NCBI RefSeq assembly: GCF_037975245.1 | Contig: NC_092576.1 | Span: forward strand, 31,350,611 to 31,414,610 | Length of the DNA: 64,000 bases | Source of the DNA: Apostichopus japonicus | Lineage: Eukaryota; Echinodermata; Holothuroidea; Aspidochirotida; Stichopodidae | Direction: 5' to 3' | In this document: positions 49,617-60,479 of the stretch, one piece after another | Layout of the letters: the number at the start of each line of letters is the position of its first letter | Numbering within the stretch: the first letter of the stretch is position 1 | The notes under the pieces: model-generated | Told to the model about the DNA's origin: nothing | Databases searched by the model: none | What the model saw: the letters and a program-made list of their open reading frames with translations, nothing else | Position numbers and translations under genes: made by a program

Positions 49617-50909
49617 TGTAAGAGATGCGAGAAATGGGGTTCTTGTCAGCAGCTAGCTGACCAGCAGGCTTGTCGGGAATCCCCCTAGTGGTTACGAAGT
49701 GTGAGGACAGCTAACCACTATATTTTGAATACAACAGGCTAAATAAAGAATAAGACTTGCTGTTAGATTCAGTATGTAACTATATTAACTCGGTCTCAAC
49801 ATTTAAGTAAATATGCAATGTGAGAAACTTGGCAAAATACACCTCAAATGAATGCACTGTTAATACGATTATACTTAAAACAGGTATCAATTACACTTGA
49901 TTGTGGATAAAGGTTACAATTAACTAGGGGGTGTCAAGTGGCCACATGACTAGTACATATATTGTGCACATTAATAAAATAATAGATAAGCTTATCTGGC
50001 AGGCGGGTCTGCTTCCAGTAGCACTGTATCCCTGTCGGCTGTTTGCTTTGTTGTTGCTGGCTAGAAACTTCTTGACCATGTAAATAAGTCCTATAGAACG
50101 GTTTTAGTGTCCCAAAGTTATTAAATTAAACCGTAGTCACCCGATGACTGGTATGCACCATAATGATAAAAAAGGTCAATGAACGTCCGGCAGATAACAG
50201 CAAGTACAAAACGGGATGGTGGGCGATAGCTATAGATGAACTTCCAGCAAATAACAAATAAGTTTGAATGGTGTCCTTCCCAAGGAGAGTAGAAAGTCCA
50301 GGTACAATATAATCAAAACAGCAAATAAATGACAGCTCTCCGCTCCATCAATTCCATTAGCGTGAATAGGCACAGTAAACAAGATCTATAATTTACAAAT
50401 AATTCCTCCAACAAATAATTCCTCCAGAAAAGTTAAGATACGTTTTAATCTGACAAGGTTGACAGCTTAGTTAATAACAACTCTATATATATCTACACTG
50501 TGGACAATCCCTAACCTCAAGACCCCCCAGCCCCCACCAACTCGGCCTCTAGCTATTCTCTTGCTCACAAGAAAACTGCATCTCTTTTTAAGACTCCTGG
50601 AAGTCAGCTCCTAAAACACAGCATATAAACATGTGACCAACTTAACTCCTCTCATTGGCCCAATTACACCCTTGGTCCAGGTAGCAACACTTAGAACCAA
50701 TCAGGGTTAACCACCCAATACTAATTTGCATACTAATACTGGTACACCGTTTCTAAGAAAAGGGCAGGAAGTTGGGAAGTTGTTTACTACAGACAGAGCA
50801 AACAGGAAGAACAAAGAAAGTAATATTTTCAAAGTTTGACTACTACTTATAAAGAGTAAAATTAACACAACAGATGAAGGAGAGGAAGAAGCATTTATAT
50901 CTCTTTACA
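49617..50909. mobile_element. Probable solo LTR in intron A4-B4
   Basis: The paralogous introns after A2, A3 and A5 run without interruption through ACAACACATTCATAGAGAGT and then ATAGTATCCTT. In unit 4 the same site is split by 1,293 bases starting TGTAAGAGATGCG and ending ATCTCTTTACA. This gives TG...CA ends with short inverted TGTAA(A/G)AGAT termini, and TATA directly flanks both sides. These are LTR features. No gag/pol sequence is inside, hence solo LTR; a TG-CA MITE is less likely. Confidence 0.6.
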
Positions 50910-53900
50910 TATAGTATACTTTCCTAACAATCGTTCAAAAAAACTTTTTGAGTATGGTATTCAGTCACTTCACAGACGTTTCCTTTAGCTACTATCCGGT
51001 TTCGTATATTCGTAGTATTTGAGCGTTTGGAAGGGACAATATTATACCGGTGTAAATCCATGTAAATATAGGAGATAATGAATGATGCATAGATACAAGT
51101 ATTACACTTAAATAGCTGAACATTATTAATCAATGCGAAATGTAACAATAATCGAATATATTGTGATGTTCTTGTTACTTTTCTTTTTTGGGGTGGAGGG
51201 GTATGGGACAAGGAAAAAGTTATGCTGTCGGTGTCATTGTTAACTATTGGATCCTTACTGTACAGAGTTATTATAAATGCATTACCAGATGCTATTGTGG
51301 CCGAGTTGGTATAACACTATCGTTTCTTCTGCTTATTATCCGATCTCTTTTATGCGTAGTATTTGGGCTATGATCTATAATTCGACTCGCATATGTGTAC
51401 GATAATTGTGATAGACAATATTATAACGGCGCACATATCTGTAAATCAAGGAGATAATCAACAATGCATATACACTTGTATTACTGGTGAATAGAGTGTG
51501 AACAATGTTATGGATATTCTACTACAACCACAAATCAAATACTGGACATAAAATCTATCATCAGGGACAAACGGTTGTAAGAGAGTTAAATAGACTATTT
51601 CCAACAAACTGTCACCATAGAGGAATGCGATGTGATTTGCTTGTCATTTTGCGGAGTGCGGTAGGGTCCCTACTCAAATATAATTCAGGTTTTTTGACCT
51701 GTCGTGTATGAGATATTGTCAGTGAATGATGTAGTGGGTTTTTTCCAGTTCAGTGTAAGAATGACTAAATATTTCATTTCCGTTTCTAGAAATTTAAAAT
51801 GATTATCTTAGATCTTAGCCATTAATTACTGGAACTTTGCCACAGAAAAACAGTGATATTCCACGTTGAAGAGTTTTATGCAGGATGTTATGACCTATGA
51901 AAATAAAATGTATTAACCGGTGCGTTATCTATCTAGTGTTATTAATATATTGTATTGACACTGAAACTCATCGACAGGCTAGAAGGTAAAGGTACACCTT
52001 CATCGTCCCTTCTCTCCCTCCCCCGTATGTCTGATTCCCTTCCTTCCAGAGGGCAGTAAGGATAGAGAGACGTAATATTCCAAGAGACGAATTCCATCTG
52101 GAAGTGTCAGTTACTCGTTGATGCTACGGATGCACGATTTACAGCTGTTGTAAATCTTCGGTTTCCGTCGCTTTGTTTCTTTCTTAATTATATGCAACTA
52201 GTACGGATTTGCAAGATAACCTGCATCTTGTCACCCGACTACTTATCGAAAAGAGCAGTAAGACATATGGTGACAATACAGTGAATAGCGGGGTTGTGAA
52301 CATAAAGCCGAAGCGAAGAATGATTATGTTAATAAGGAGCAAAATGAAGAAAGAAGGAAACCGTACCAGTCATGTAGTATCGTATGACGTGCTCTACAGT
52401 AGCACTTAACTTTCACCATAATATTGTAATATTATCTGATGTCACGATCGTTTAGCTGTCACAATCATTATGTGATGCCAATGTGAAACCGGAACCTCAG
52501 TTACTTGATGAATTCATCAATGTTTACCGATATTATCAATTCTAGAGTCGCTTTTTATCTGTCAAAGAATCCAACACATGAAATATATCAGACTGTACAC
52601 AATGTAAATATAAATAATTGATTTTTAATTTCCTTTATTCTTGAGGGAGTAATTTTTTTAAGTTTTAATCATGAAAAAGTAAGAATATGCAAGTGAATAT
52701 AAAATATAAAAATGATTACTTAAGCATCAGAAAGTAAAAGTCATACAAAACCAGAAGATTGTCCAAAAAATTAAAACAATTATGAACATCTGTAATACAC
52801 TGAGATATATAGAAGCAGTGTAGCAGTGTACGGTAGCCTCGACAGACCATTACGAGGGATAATTGTTATGGCCAATCCAGAAGTTCTCGGGATGAGGCCA
52901 CCGTTGGCTGATTCTCTTGTAAACACGACTTCATTGTGCAATAACGTAGCGCAATAATACGATCAAAATCCATACCACCGCATTCCCACCACAACAGACA
53001 AGGCAATACAACCACGAATCTTATATCTCAGAATTATGAAACACATATAAAGTAGGCCTGTACGCCTATAAATATTAAATGTATTGAATTTAAGAATGCA
53101 ATACAATCTTGTTTTAATAATATTAACTAGATAAGTGCAGACATATAATACGTTGTTCCCTATCAACGAGTAGTCTTGTTGTACATACACGTAACAAGAT
53201 TATAACATTATATGAATGACATCGATAGTCAATCTACAATGCCCTGACTAGCTGGAGTTCATTCAGATCAGGACTTTTCTGACACAAAGAAAATTAATCC
53301 AAAAACACCTACAAAATCATACTCAAATTACTGTAAAATGATACATGTAATTGTGCTGTTGCTTATGGAACATATGTCACAATTAACTGAAAAAGGCCGC
53401 TGTAAAATAGATTACGTGATTAGTACTGCGGAACACGTCACGTGATATGATACTTTTTTTAAACTATATAGTAAGATGTCTAGAGTTTTGTAATAAACGT
53501 TGATGCTATCCGATGCAAAGGGAAGCCACGATTTAGTATACACTATGTAGTTTATGCCTCCTGGTGACGAACTTTATTGTCCCGAATATGCGGAAAACAT
53601 TCAACATATTCTGTCACAGACTTTAAAACTAACGGCGATGTTCTTTCTATTATCTTAGAGATAAAACGTGTTGAAACATGCTATGATGGTATCACTACAG
53701 TGAACTGAAATTGGTTCTTCTTTTTTTTCAAATACTTGTGTGAGCAATTGAAAATTAAAAGTGCTTGTAGAGCACTAGGTCGAGCCTCATGCCATTAAAA
53801 TCATAGAAAATGATTTGTTGGTTTAAAATGATGAAACTTCAATGAGTTACCAACTTACCGAGATTATGAACTTAACGAGATACATCAAGTAGAGCATATC

Positions 53901-54475
53901 CATTGTGTATGTGGAGCAACACGTACATATATGTAGGCAAACAACATCAAGTCTCCTTGTTAATCGTTCCTCGTGAATGGAAAGTTATTCTTCTCATTGT
54001 CTTGGATTGGACATTCAGTTGTGCAACATTTGATCTTGTAAAAAAATGTTGCATATTCTTAAAACGTAAGTTAAAAATGAACATTAAGATTAAGCGATTG
54101 TACATCTCATTAAAGAAATGTATGTGTTAAATATAACACTCCATCCCCTGCCCTACCACAACAATCTTTCTTCAGTCTATGATAAGCATACATGTAAACT
54201 GATCACTAGTTGCACTGGTAAGACCCTGCGTGTTACTATTTTGTATTTTTGTAAGGAATCACCTAAAGATATTCCGTTGTATTCCAATTTCGGTTCATAA
54301 CAACATAATGATATTTAGTGTAAAAATATTCATATTGAATATAACAGGAACATTTAATACCAAAATACACAGGTTCAATAAGTTTAACAAATATGTGTTG
54401 TAATGGTAGTTTTCTGCTAGATAACGGTGTTAATTTATAACATTTCTCTCGTTGTTCTTCATTTCTACTACAAAG
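50910..54475. other. Intron A4-B4, remainder
   Basis: Several blocks match introns A2-B2 and A3-B3, for example ATATGTAGGCAAACAACA and CAAGTCTCCTTG near 53930, matching 26510. The region 50940-51470 includes two diverged copies of a segment with ATCCG and TTTCGTATATTCG-type words. No gene is seen. Confidence 0.5.
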
Positions 54476-54552
54476 GTTTGATGGTTGTCTACTGCCCTCT
54501 ATATCCTCTTCAGAAGCAGTTCTTGCAGATTTTAAAACTAGAGACATTAAAG
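54476..54552 (+). CDS. Exon B4 of module gene, duplicated donor site
   Basis: 77 nt, acceptor CTACTACAAAG, first donor GTATAT. It encodes FDGCLLPSISSSEAVLADFK, then TRDIK. The exon end and donor are inside a 52-bp tandem duplication, so a second copy of the donor follows 52 nt later. Use of the second donor would add 52 nt and meet an in-frame TAA (reading GISISSKVFSV-stop). The first donor keeps the module frame. Confidence 0.8.
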
Positions 54553-54634
54553 GTATATCTATATCGTCAAAAGTATTCAGTGTTTAAAACTAGAGACATT
54601 AAAGGTATATCTATATCGTCAAAAGTATTCAATG
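54531..54634. repeat. 52-bp tandem duplication across the B4 splice donor
   Basis: 54531-54582 and 54583-54634 differ at a single base (CAGTG versus CAATG). Each copy contains the exon end ACATTAAAG followed by GTATATCTATATC. Confidence 0.95.
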
Positions 54635-54854
54635 TTAATTTAGTATTTTAGTTTATCAGGTCTTTAGGCATTCGTTCTTGCCTCCCTACTCCCCCAAAAC
54701 AAAATATCATGTTATTTTTGGTTCAGGCGTTACTTTATCATATCATTATTCTTGAAATCGAAAGCTTTTATAAAACGATAAGGATGACAGTGATGGAAGC
54801 ACACAAATATTGTTTGCTGAAACTGAAATTAATAAATATAACATGAGTGGTATG

Positions 54855-54856
<2 letters not shown>

Positions 54857-54886
<30 letters not shown>
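54857..54886. repeat. (TA)n microsatellite, SINE-tail position
   Basis: An uninterrupted alternating TA run lies beyond the 3' side of the minus-strand tRNA-like sequence, where a SINE tail is expected. Confidence 0.9.
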
Positions 54887-54888
<2 letters not shown>

Positions 54889-54935
54889 GAAAATCGTAAT
54901 GAGTTGGAAAATCAAGAACAGTGAAAAAACTTTCA

Positions 54936-55007
54936 GCCTCCACCGGGATTCGAACCACGGGCCTCCCGCTCTGTACGCGGACACCCTAACCACTAGGCTA
55001 TGGACGC
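54936..55007 (-). repeat. tRNA-derived SINE head
   Basis: The minus strand reads GCGTCCA at the 5' end, TAGCCTAGTGGTTAGGGTG (A box), GGTTCGAATCC (B box) and TGGAGGC at the 3' end. The 72-nt stretch folds like a tRNA: a 7-bp acceptor with one mismatch, a D arm GCCT/GGGT, and an anticodon stem TCCGC/GCGGG with loop GTACAGA. The T stem pairs poorly, and the sequence runs into AT-rich tail and (TA)n. This suggests a SINE rather than a working tRNA gene. Confidence 0.65.
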
Positions 55008-55231
55008 TGATTGTATGTCCAGAGGTTCGAAACCGGTAAGGAAGATCGTAATTCCACTGTAGGCGTTTGTCACCTATATCGAACAATACTAGTTCTGTTT
55101 TTGGTGACATATTTTGCCCTACTCTAGAGATCAAACATGATGCTATCCAACTCGAAAATCATTTGTGATTCCTAAAGCCGGATCTCGAAAGAGATACTTT
55201 GGACAGACTTTATGTTAATGCAATGTTAATG

Positions 55232-55232
<1 letters not shown>

Positions 55233-55309
<77 letters not shown>

Positions 55310-55338
55310 AAGCATATATATATATATATATAAGCATA
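55233..55338. repeat. (TA)n microsatellite, interrupted
   Basis: Long alternating TA with TAAATAAA and TAAGCA interruptions, directly adjoining the next element. Confidence 0.9.
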
Positions 55339-56860
55339 TATTTGATACTGGAGAGATTTTATGTCCCTTTTTTCATTTTGCTGAAATTTCCATTCATCAT
55401 ACCCCTTTGCTTGTATTTCCCTTTTCAATGGTTGTGTCAATATACCATCGGATATCATTGATATTTATTCAACAATACATTGGGTGGATTTGAAATTATG
55501 AGGGTTTTACTGCAAAAATTGGCCTAATTTTGGACACCAAAATGTGACATTATGAAAATGGCTGTAATTGAGATGCACTTTTCTTATTTTTTCCCATGTT
55601 ATTATGCCTTGACTTTGCATTTTCTATTCAAGTGAATGAAGAGCTTCAATTACACTTTCAAATTTCAGTCACCCATGCTCATCAACTGCTGAAAAATAAA
55701 GATCTTCATCTTTGTTAACGTACATATTTTTGGTGTCCTCCTGCATCACATACGTTAACTGGTGGCAACTTTTCATGATTATAACCTAATCACACACTGC
55801 ACAGTAGTGTACTAGGGATTGCAAGTCCCAGAAACTCACTACTCATGCTGAGAATAGGTCTAATGGCATCTCAGAGGACAAATTCATTCAAAAATACATG
55901 TGAAAAAAACTTGTTATTGGTTGTTAAACTGTATAAATTGTTTGGTGTCCTCAACATAACGTACGTTTAATGGGCATTATTTCACTATCAACTGATAGTT
56001 TTGAATATCAAAACATTTGTAACTGATCAACACCCCACATACACTGATAGTAAACAATTCTTTCACTGCTAGCAGTTCAGTTCCTCTGTATCAGTCACAA
56101 TTTGTGTGTGGTGTCCTCATTTCTAGCCTGCATAACATTCGTTAACTGTGAAAATCTATTTTAGGCCCATGTCAGGAATTCTCACAGAATATTCAACTCA
56201 CTTAATATTTCACCATGTTTGAAATCGAATTAAACTATTTCCGTCATCCAATGAGTATAAAACATGGTTTAAGAACATCTGTTAACGTATGTGATGGTGT
56301 CTCATTTTTTGGTGTCTTCATAACATATGTTAACAATATGCAATTTGAATGTAAATTATTGAGAAGATTGAGAACTTCCATGCTAGGAAACACTTCATTC
56401 CATGTAGTTCTAAGGTACTCTAACTAGTTGATGAAATTTGTCATGGAGCCAGTGGCTAAGTTCTATAACTCCAAATTCCTGTTGTGTTGTTAACGTATGT
56501 TATGGTGTCCTAAATGATCAGCCTCATTAACTTACAATGGAATGTGATAAGAACTTCAATTTTTTTTTGTGTCATAAGATATCATTTGACATTGCTCATA
56601 TACAGTATATTCCCCTTCACTTTAATGGAGAAGGGGCTATGTTTATAGACAACTGTAGGACACCGAGTAACATACGTTAACATCATCACTTGTCTTTTTT
56701 ATTTGCCTCAAATCCACCTTTCTTAATACTGTATTATCTATTAACATTACTAATTGTGTTCGTCATTCACCGGAGAACCAAAATCAGCACTCAAATAGAT
56801 ACCTTTGTGTAATTCATTTTTGAACATGCATGTCACACTTTAGTAACCCAGTATCAAATA
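55339..56860. mobile_element. 1.5-kb MITE-like element between TA arrays
   Basis: TATTTGATACTGG at 55339-55351 is inverted at 56848-56860. Both ends abut TA arrays, consistent with TA targeting or array seeding. Inside, GGTGTCCTC and CATAACATACGTTAAC-type words recur about six times at about 160-210-bp steps (near 55735, 55943, 56110, 56295-56345, 56490 and, inverted, 56657). There is no coding motif. Confidence 0.55.
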
Positions 56861-56862
56861 AT

Positions 56863-56863
<1 letters not shown>

Positions 56864-56932
<69 letters not shown>

Positions 56933-57069
56933 AATATGTATACATACATACATGGATACAGATATATATATATCTATATAAATATATATATATTTTAATA
57001 TATATATAAAGTTATATATACATGGATACATAGATACATGGATACAGATATGGAACAGATATATACACA

Positions 57070-57158
<89 letters not shown>

Positions 57159-57250
57159 ATGGATATGCATAAAATGAATATATTACGTATATCAGGAATA
57201 TATATATATTACATATAATGAATATATTACATATATATTACATATATCAG
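56864..57250. repeat. (TA)n array with ATACA variants
   Basis: Long TA tract interspersed with ACATGGATACA and GTATATATG words. Apparent ORFs here translate to YIYIYI and are meaningless. Confidence 0.9.
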
Positions 57251-57342
57251 TATGTTATCCGTTCTTCTCTGTAGATGAATATATCATAGTATATTATATA
57301 TTGTTCATTCTCTTGCACACGTTTGTATTTCTGACAAATTAG

Positions 57343-57395
57343 TGTTGTGGATGAGCTGCGGTTACAGCCTAAATTTTCAATCCGGTGCCTGGGAG
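57343..57395 (+). CDS. Exon C4 of module gene
   Basis: 53 nt, acceptor ACAAATTAG, donor GTAAGT. It encodes VLWMSCGYSLNFQSGAWE. GYSLN, QSG and the terminal WE are kept. Confidence 0.85.
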
Positions 57396-58954
57396 GTAAG
57401 TTATGTTTTTAGGGTCATTATTTTCACTTATACTTTGATGTGTATGAAACATTTTGGAATACAAAAAAACAAATACTTTCATCCGAATTTTCAACGTTAC
57501 CTTGTAGAACATAATGAAACAACGGTGGAATGTCAAATATTTACATGTTGTATTGTGATGGCCGTACTATATCACACACTGATGTAGCATAGTCAGGCGG
57601 GAAACAGATTGTTTAGTCAACTTTGGAAATAACTACTAATTTTTTTCTGCGAACAAAAATATGGCAATACCCGAGCGTCGGATACTGGTATCACATAAAA
57701 ACCATCGCTATACATAAACGATGACATTTTTAAACTAAATAACTGGTATGCCATGTTCATATGCCGACAGAAACTTTCCTCTGGTACAGGGATTGGTCAT
57801 GGTTATGTAACCAACACATAATAACGTTTGAGAAACACAAACCTATGGATTACAACATCATTGTCGCTACAATGTGTGTGGTTTACAAGAGTTAGTGTTC
57901 TCTGCAAATATGTAGACGGCTAGTAAACCTGCATGCTCCATAATTTAAGTTCTTCAGATAACATTAACTCGCATTTCCATTATTTCCAAAATGATATTTT
58001 ATTATGTTGGGGGTGGGGTAGAGTATGGTGTGGGGGAATCCTTCAAAACTATTTACACGCAATCAAAATCAATTACGCTACAAATTCTTGGTAGAATATT
58101 AGTTTTACTTCTTTGAGAATTTATTAGGTTCAATCACCTAAAACGGCACCTTAGCTTGATCAATTACAGTCTTATAATTAATACCGACAGGTTTGTACAG
58201 TCTGGCGACCGACAATTTAAGCTGCCTACACTGCTGTTGTTCATTCAAATCAAATGTCCATAACAATGAATGTAAAATGCATCATGTTTGTTATCTGATT
58301 ATAACAGAATCATCTATAAAACAATATTTTAAAAAACAACATGCAAAGAGACGAAATTGGCAACAGAAAGCTGATTTTAAATAGCACATTAGCCACTAAA
58401 AGTAGACAGATTATAGTAAGTAATGTAACTATGGTGTTTTGGTCCGTTTTACGTATTGAATTTGTTAAATTGCCATTTAATATCGTTAGCAGTCTTTTAT
58501 TCAAGTACAACGAGAAATTTCTGGTCAAGAATAAATTTAACAAAGATGGCGTTGTCTATGTTTCTACATATACATACTATTACTACTACCAGGGAGTTGT
58601 ACATAACAACTCCCTGCTACTACACATTAAAATAATCAAATTCGGCTTCGAAACTCAGCCTGCAGTATTTATCTTAAGTTCTCTGTTTGTCATACCTTAA
58701 GGAAAGTATAACAAATATCTAAAGAAACTAGCTGGTAGGTAAAAGTTACATTACACGATTGAATGTTTTCTCTCTGTCAATCTTTACTCTGCAATTCTCT
58801 CTGAAAGATATCTGTCGAGAGGTATTGATTTTTCCCCCGATATATTCAAAGTAAGGATCTCAAGTCACGCAAAACCAAAATACAGCTAATAATACGTAAC
58901 ATATTATATTTGTAATTTATTTCAACTAATATTACTTTTCTGTGATAATATTAG
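57396..58954. other. Intron C4-D4
   Basis: Partly paralogous to introns C2-D2 and C3-D3 (for example ATCCC..GGTCATGG and CAAATTCTTGGTAGAATA). A small hairpin with 11-bp arms, CAGGGAGTTGT and ACAACTCCCTG around ACATA, lies at 58590-58616. Confidence 0.55.
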
Positions 58955-59071
58955 GTTGATGTAGATACAGTCAAGTGTTTATGCACAGAGGAAGTGGAAA
59001 TTTCAGACGAAGACAGTATTTCAAGACAGAGATGTACTATACAGCTTCTGGAGAACGCATCAGCCCATGAC
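58955..59071 (+). CDS. Exon D4 of module gene
   Basis: 117 nt, acceptor GATAATATTAG, donor GTAAGTC, phase 0-0. It encodes VDVDTVKCLCTEEVEISDED, then RQRCTIQLLENASAHD. It closes module 4. Confidence 0.85.
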
Positions 59072-59409
59072 GTAAGTCAATAACTGCAATACGCTATTTG
59101 TTCATTATAACAATGATGTGTTATTGGTAACAGGAAGACGTTTTTTAGCATGTACTTTCATCATTAATGTACATGCAAGGAATTTGCTGTAAAATAACAG
59201 GTTGTTTTGGATGTGAAAGTACCATAGCAACGTTAATTATCATTAAAGAGGTTATAAAGTGGTTTGTTTTCATGTCTTTGAATGGTTTATCTACATTACT
59301 ACAACACCATCCATGCACAACTTTCCGTAAATGCGGCTTCAAACGCCAGAAATTCGCTGTCAAAGTATTCCCTAGAGACCTCTCGAGCTGCCACTCATAA
59401 ACAAAATTT

Positions 59410-60200
59410 AAAGCTGCCCACCGCAGTTCATCTGACGTGATCAAAGGAACTATTACAGCTAAAGCCGTCTCCCCGCTGTTTACCGATACGGCGTTATACA
59501 GTTTATTACATGAGAGAATTGAAATTAGGAACAAACCAGTAGAACAAGTCCATTCTTATAAGTATCTGGGAGTTTTCATTACTGATAAATTGGAGTGGGG
59601 TGAACATGTGAATACTGTTCTGGCCAAAACTAATCAATGTATGTTCTTTCTACGGAAGCTCAATTTATTCAGACTAGACGCCTCTCTCATTTCTTTGTTC
59701 TACAATGCGGCCATCGAGACCATTATTACATTCTGCTTGGCTGCATGGGGTGGCAATACGACTGCTAGAGACATGGCTAAGATGAATACACTAGTTAAAA
59801 AAGCGAGGCGAGTTTGCCGGTCTGATGATCTCAGATCAGTAGATGAGCTGCTTGTCAGGGTAACTAAAAGAAATATTATGTCAATTACGTCGTCGGAACA
59901 TCCTCTAGGAAATCAGGTTGATTATAGCAGTCGAACTGGCAGGCCAATTGTCATCAGATGCCGGACAGAAAGATACAGACGTTCGTTCTTGCCAAGGGCC
60001 ATTCTTAGTCTTGCCAACGAGTTTTGTAGGAAATAGGGTTTTTTACTATATGCCAGTACATGGATTTTTATTGTCTTAAGAAATGTATATATTATAAATC
60101 TTATGTTTTGATGTATTTTTGACTGTTTTATGTATGTTATACTGAGATGGAGTGAACTCCAATTCCTTTTATGGTCAATAAAGATTCTTATATCTTATAT
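59410..60200 (+). mobile_element. 3' fragment of a non-LTR retrotransposon
   Basis: 59437-60036 encodes the C-terminal part of a LINE protein: VHSYKYLGVFITDKLEWGEH, QCMFFLRKLNLFRLD, LISLFYNAAIETII, CLAAWGG, NTLVKKARRV, and RTERYRRSFLPRAILSLAN before the stop. The 3' UTR ends AATAAA (60177-60182) and a short TCTTATATCTTATA repeat. The catalytic RT half is absent (5' truncation). The junction near 59410 is approximate. The frame is unbroken. Confidence 0.8.
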
Positions 60201-60230
60201 GTAACCACAACAGTCTTCTCATCAATTAAA

Positions 60231-60476
60231 AATGTCTTCTCCCGAATCTTCTGATTCCGAGGATATGGGACTTCACCTCTCAGGACATTCGTGAGCTTTG
60301 ACGAAATTGATTTTCTTGAGGAAGAAGAGGAGGAAGTAGGTTTTGAGGGTGATGAAGATATTGGTGTTTTGCCCTATCAATTGAGCCCCTTGCAGAAGAA
60401 TTGTAAAACAATCCCGCTGGCCGAGACGCGTCGCTGTCGATCGAAGTACGCGAGCAGAACGGTTGGACTACACTGA
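60231..60476 (+). pseudogene. Acidic fragment resembling a P2X7-C-like N-terminus
   Basis: ATG at 60231 opens MSSPESSDSEDMG. In another frame comes FDEIDFLEEEEEEVGFEGDE, then DIGVLPYQLSPLQKN and a stop at 60476. Acidic leaders ending in G(V/I)xPYxFEP are typical of invertebrate P2X7-C-like proteins, and a related GLESYLFEPEYSE occurs in the TTAA element at 21 kb. The frame break and lost Cys domain make it a remnant. Weak evidence. Confidence 0.3.
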
Positions 60477-60479
60477 ACC

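Larger units (their letters stand above)
54553..57342. other. Intron B4-C4, dense in repeats
   Basis: Holds the duplicated donor, a tRNA-derived SINE head, three TA arrays and a 1.5-kb MITE-like element, listed separately. No further exon is seen. Confidence 0.6.

Noticed and set aside
54936-55007. Functional tRNA gene
   Set aside because: Poor T stem, atypical anticodon loop, no terminator context, and a SINE-like AT tail.
54829-55458. Minus-strand ORFs with long YIYIYI tracts
   Set aside because: They are translations of TA microsatellites and a SINE head, not genes.
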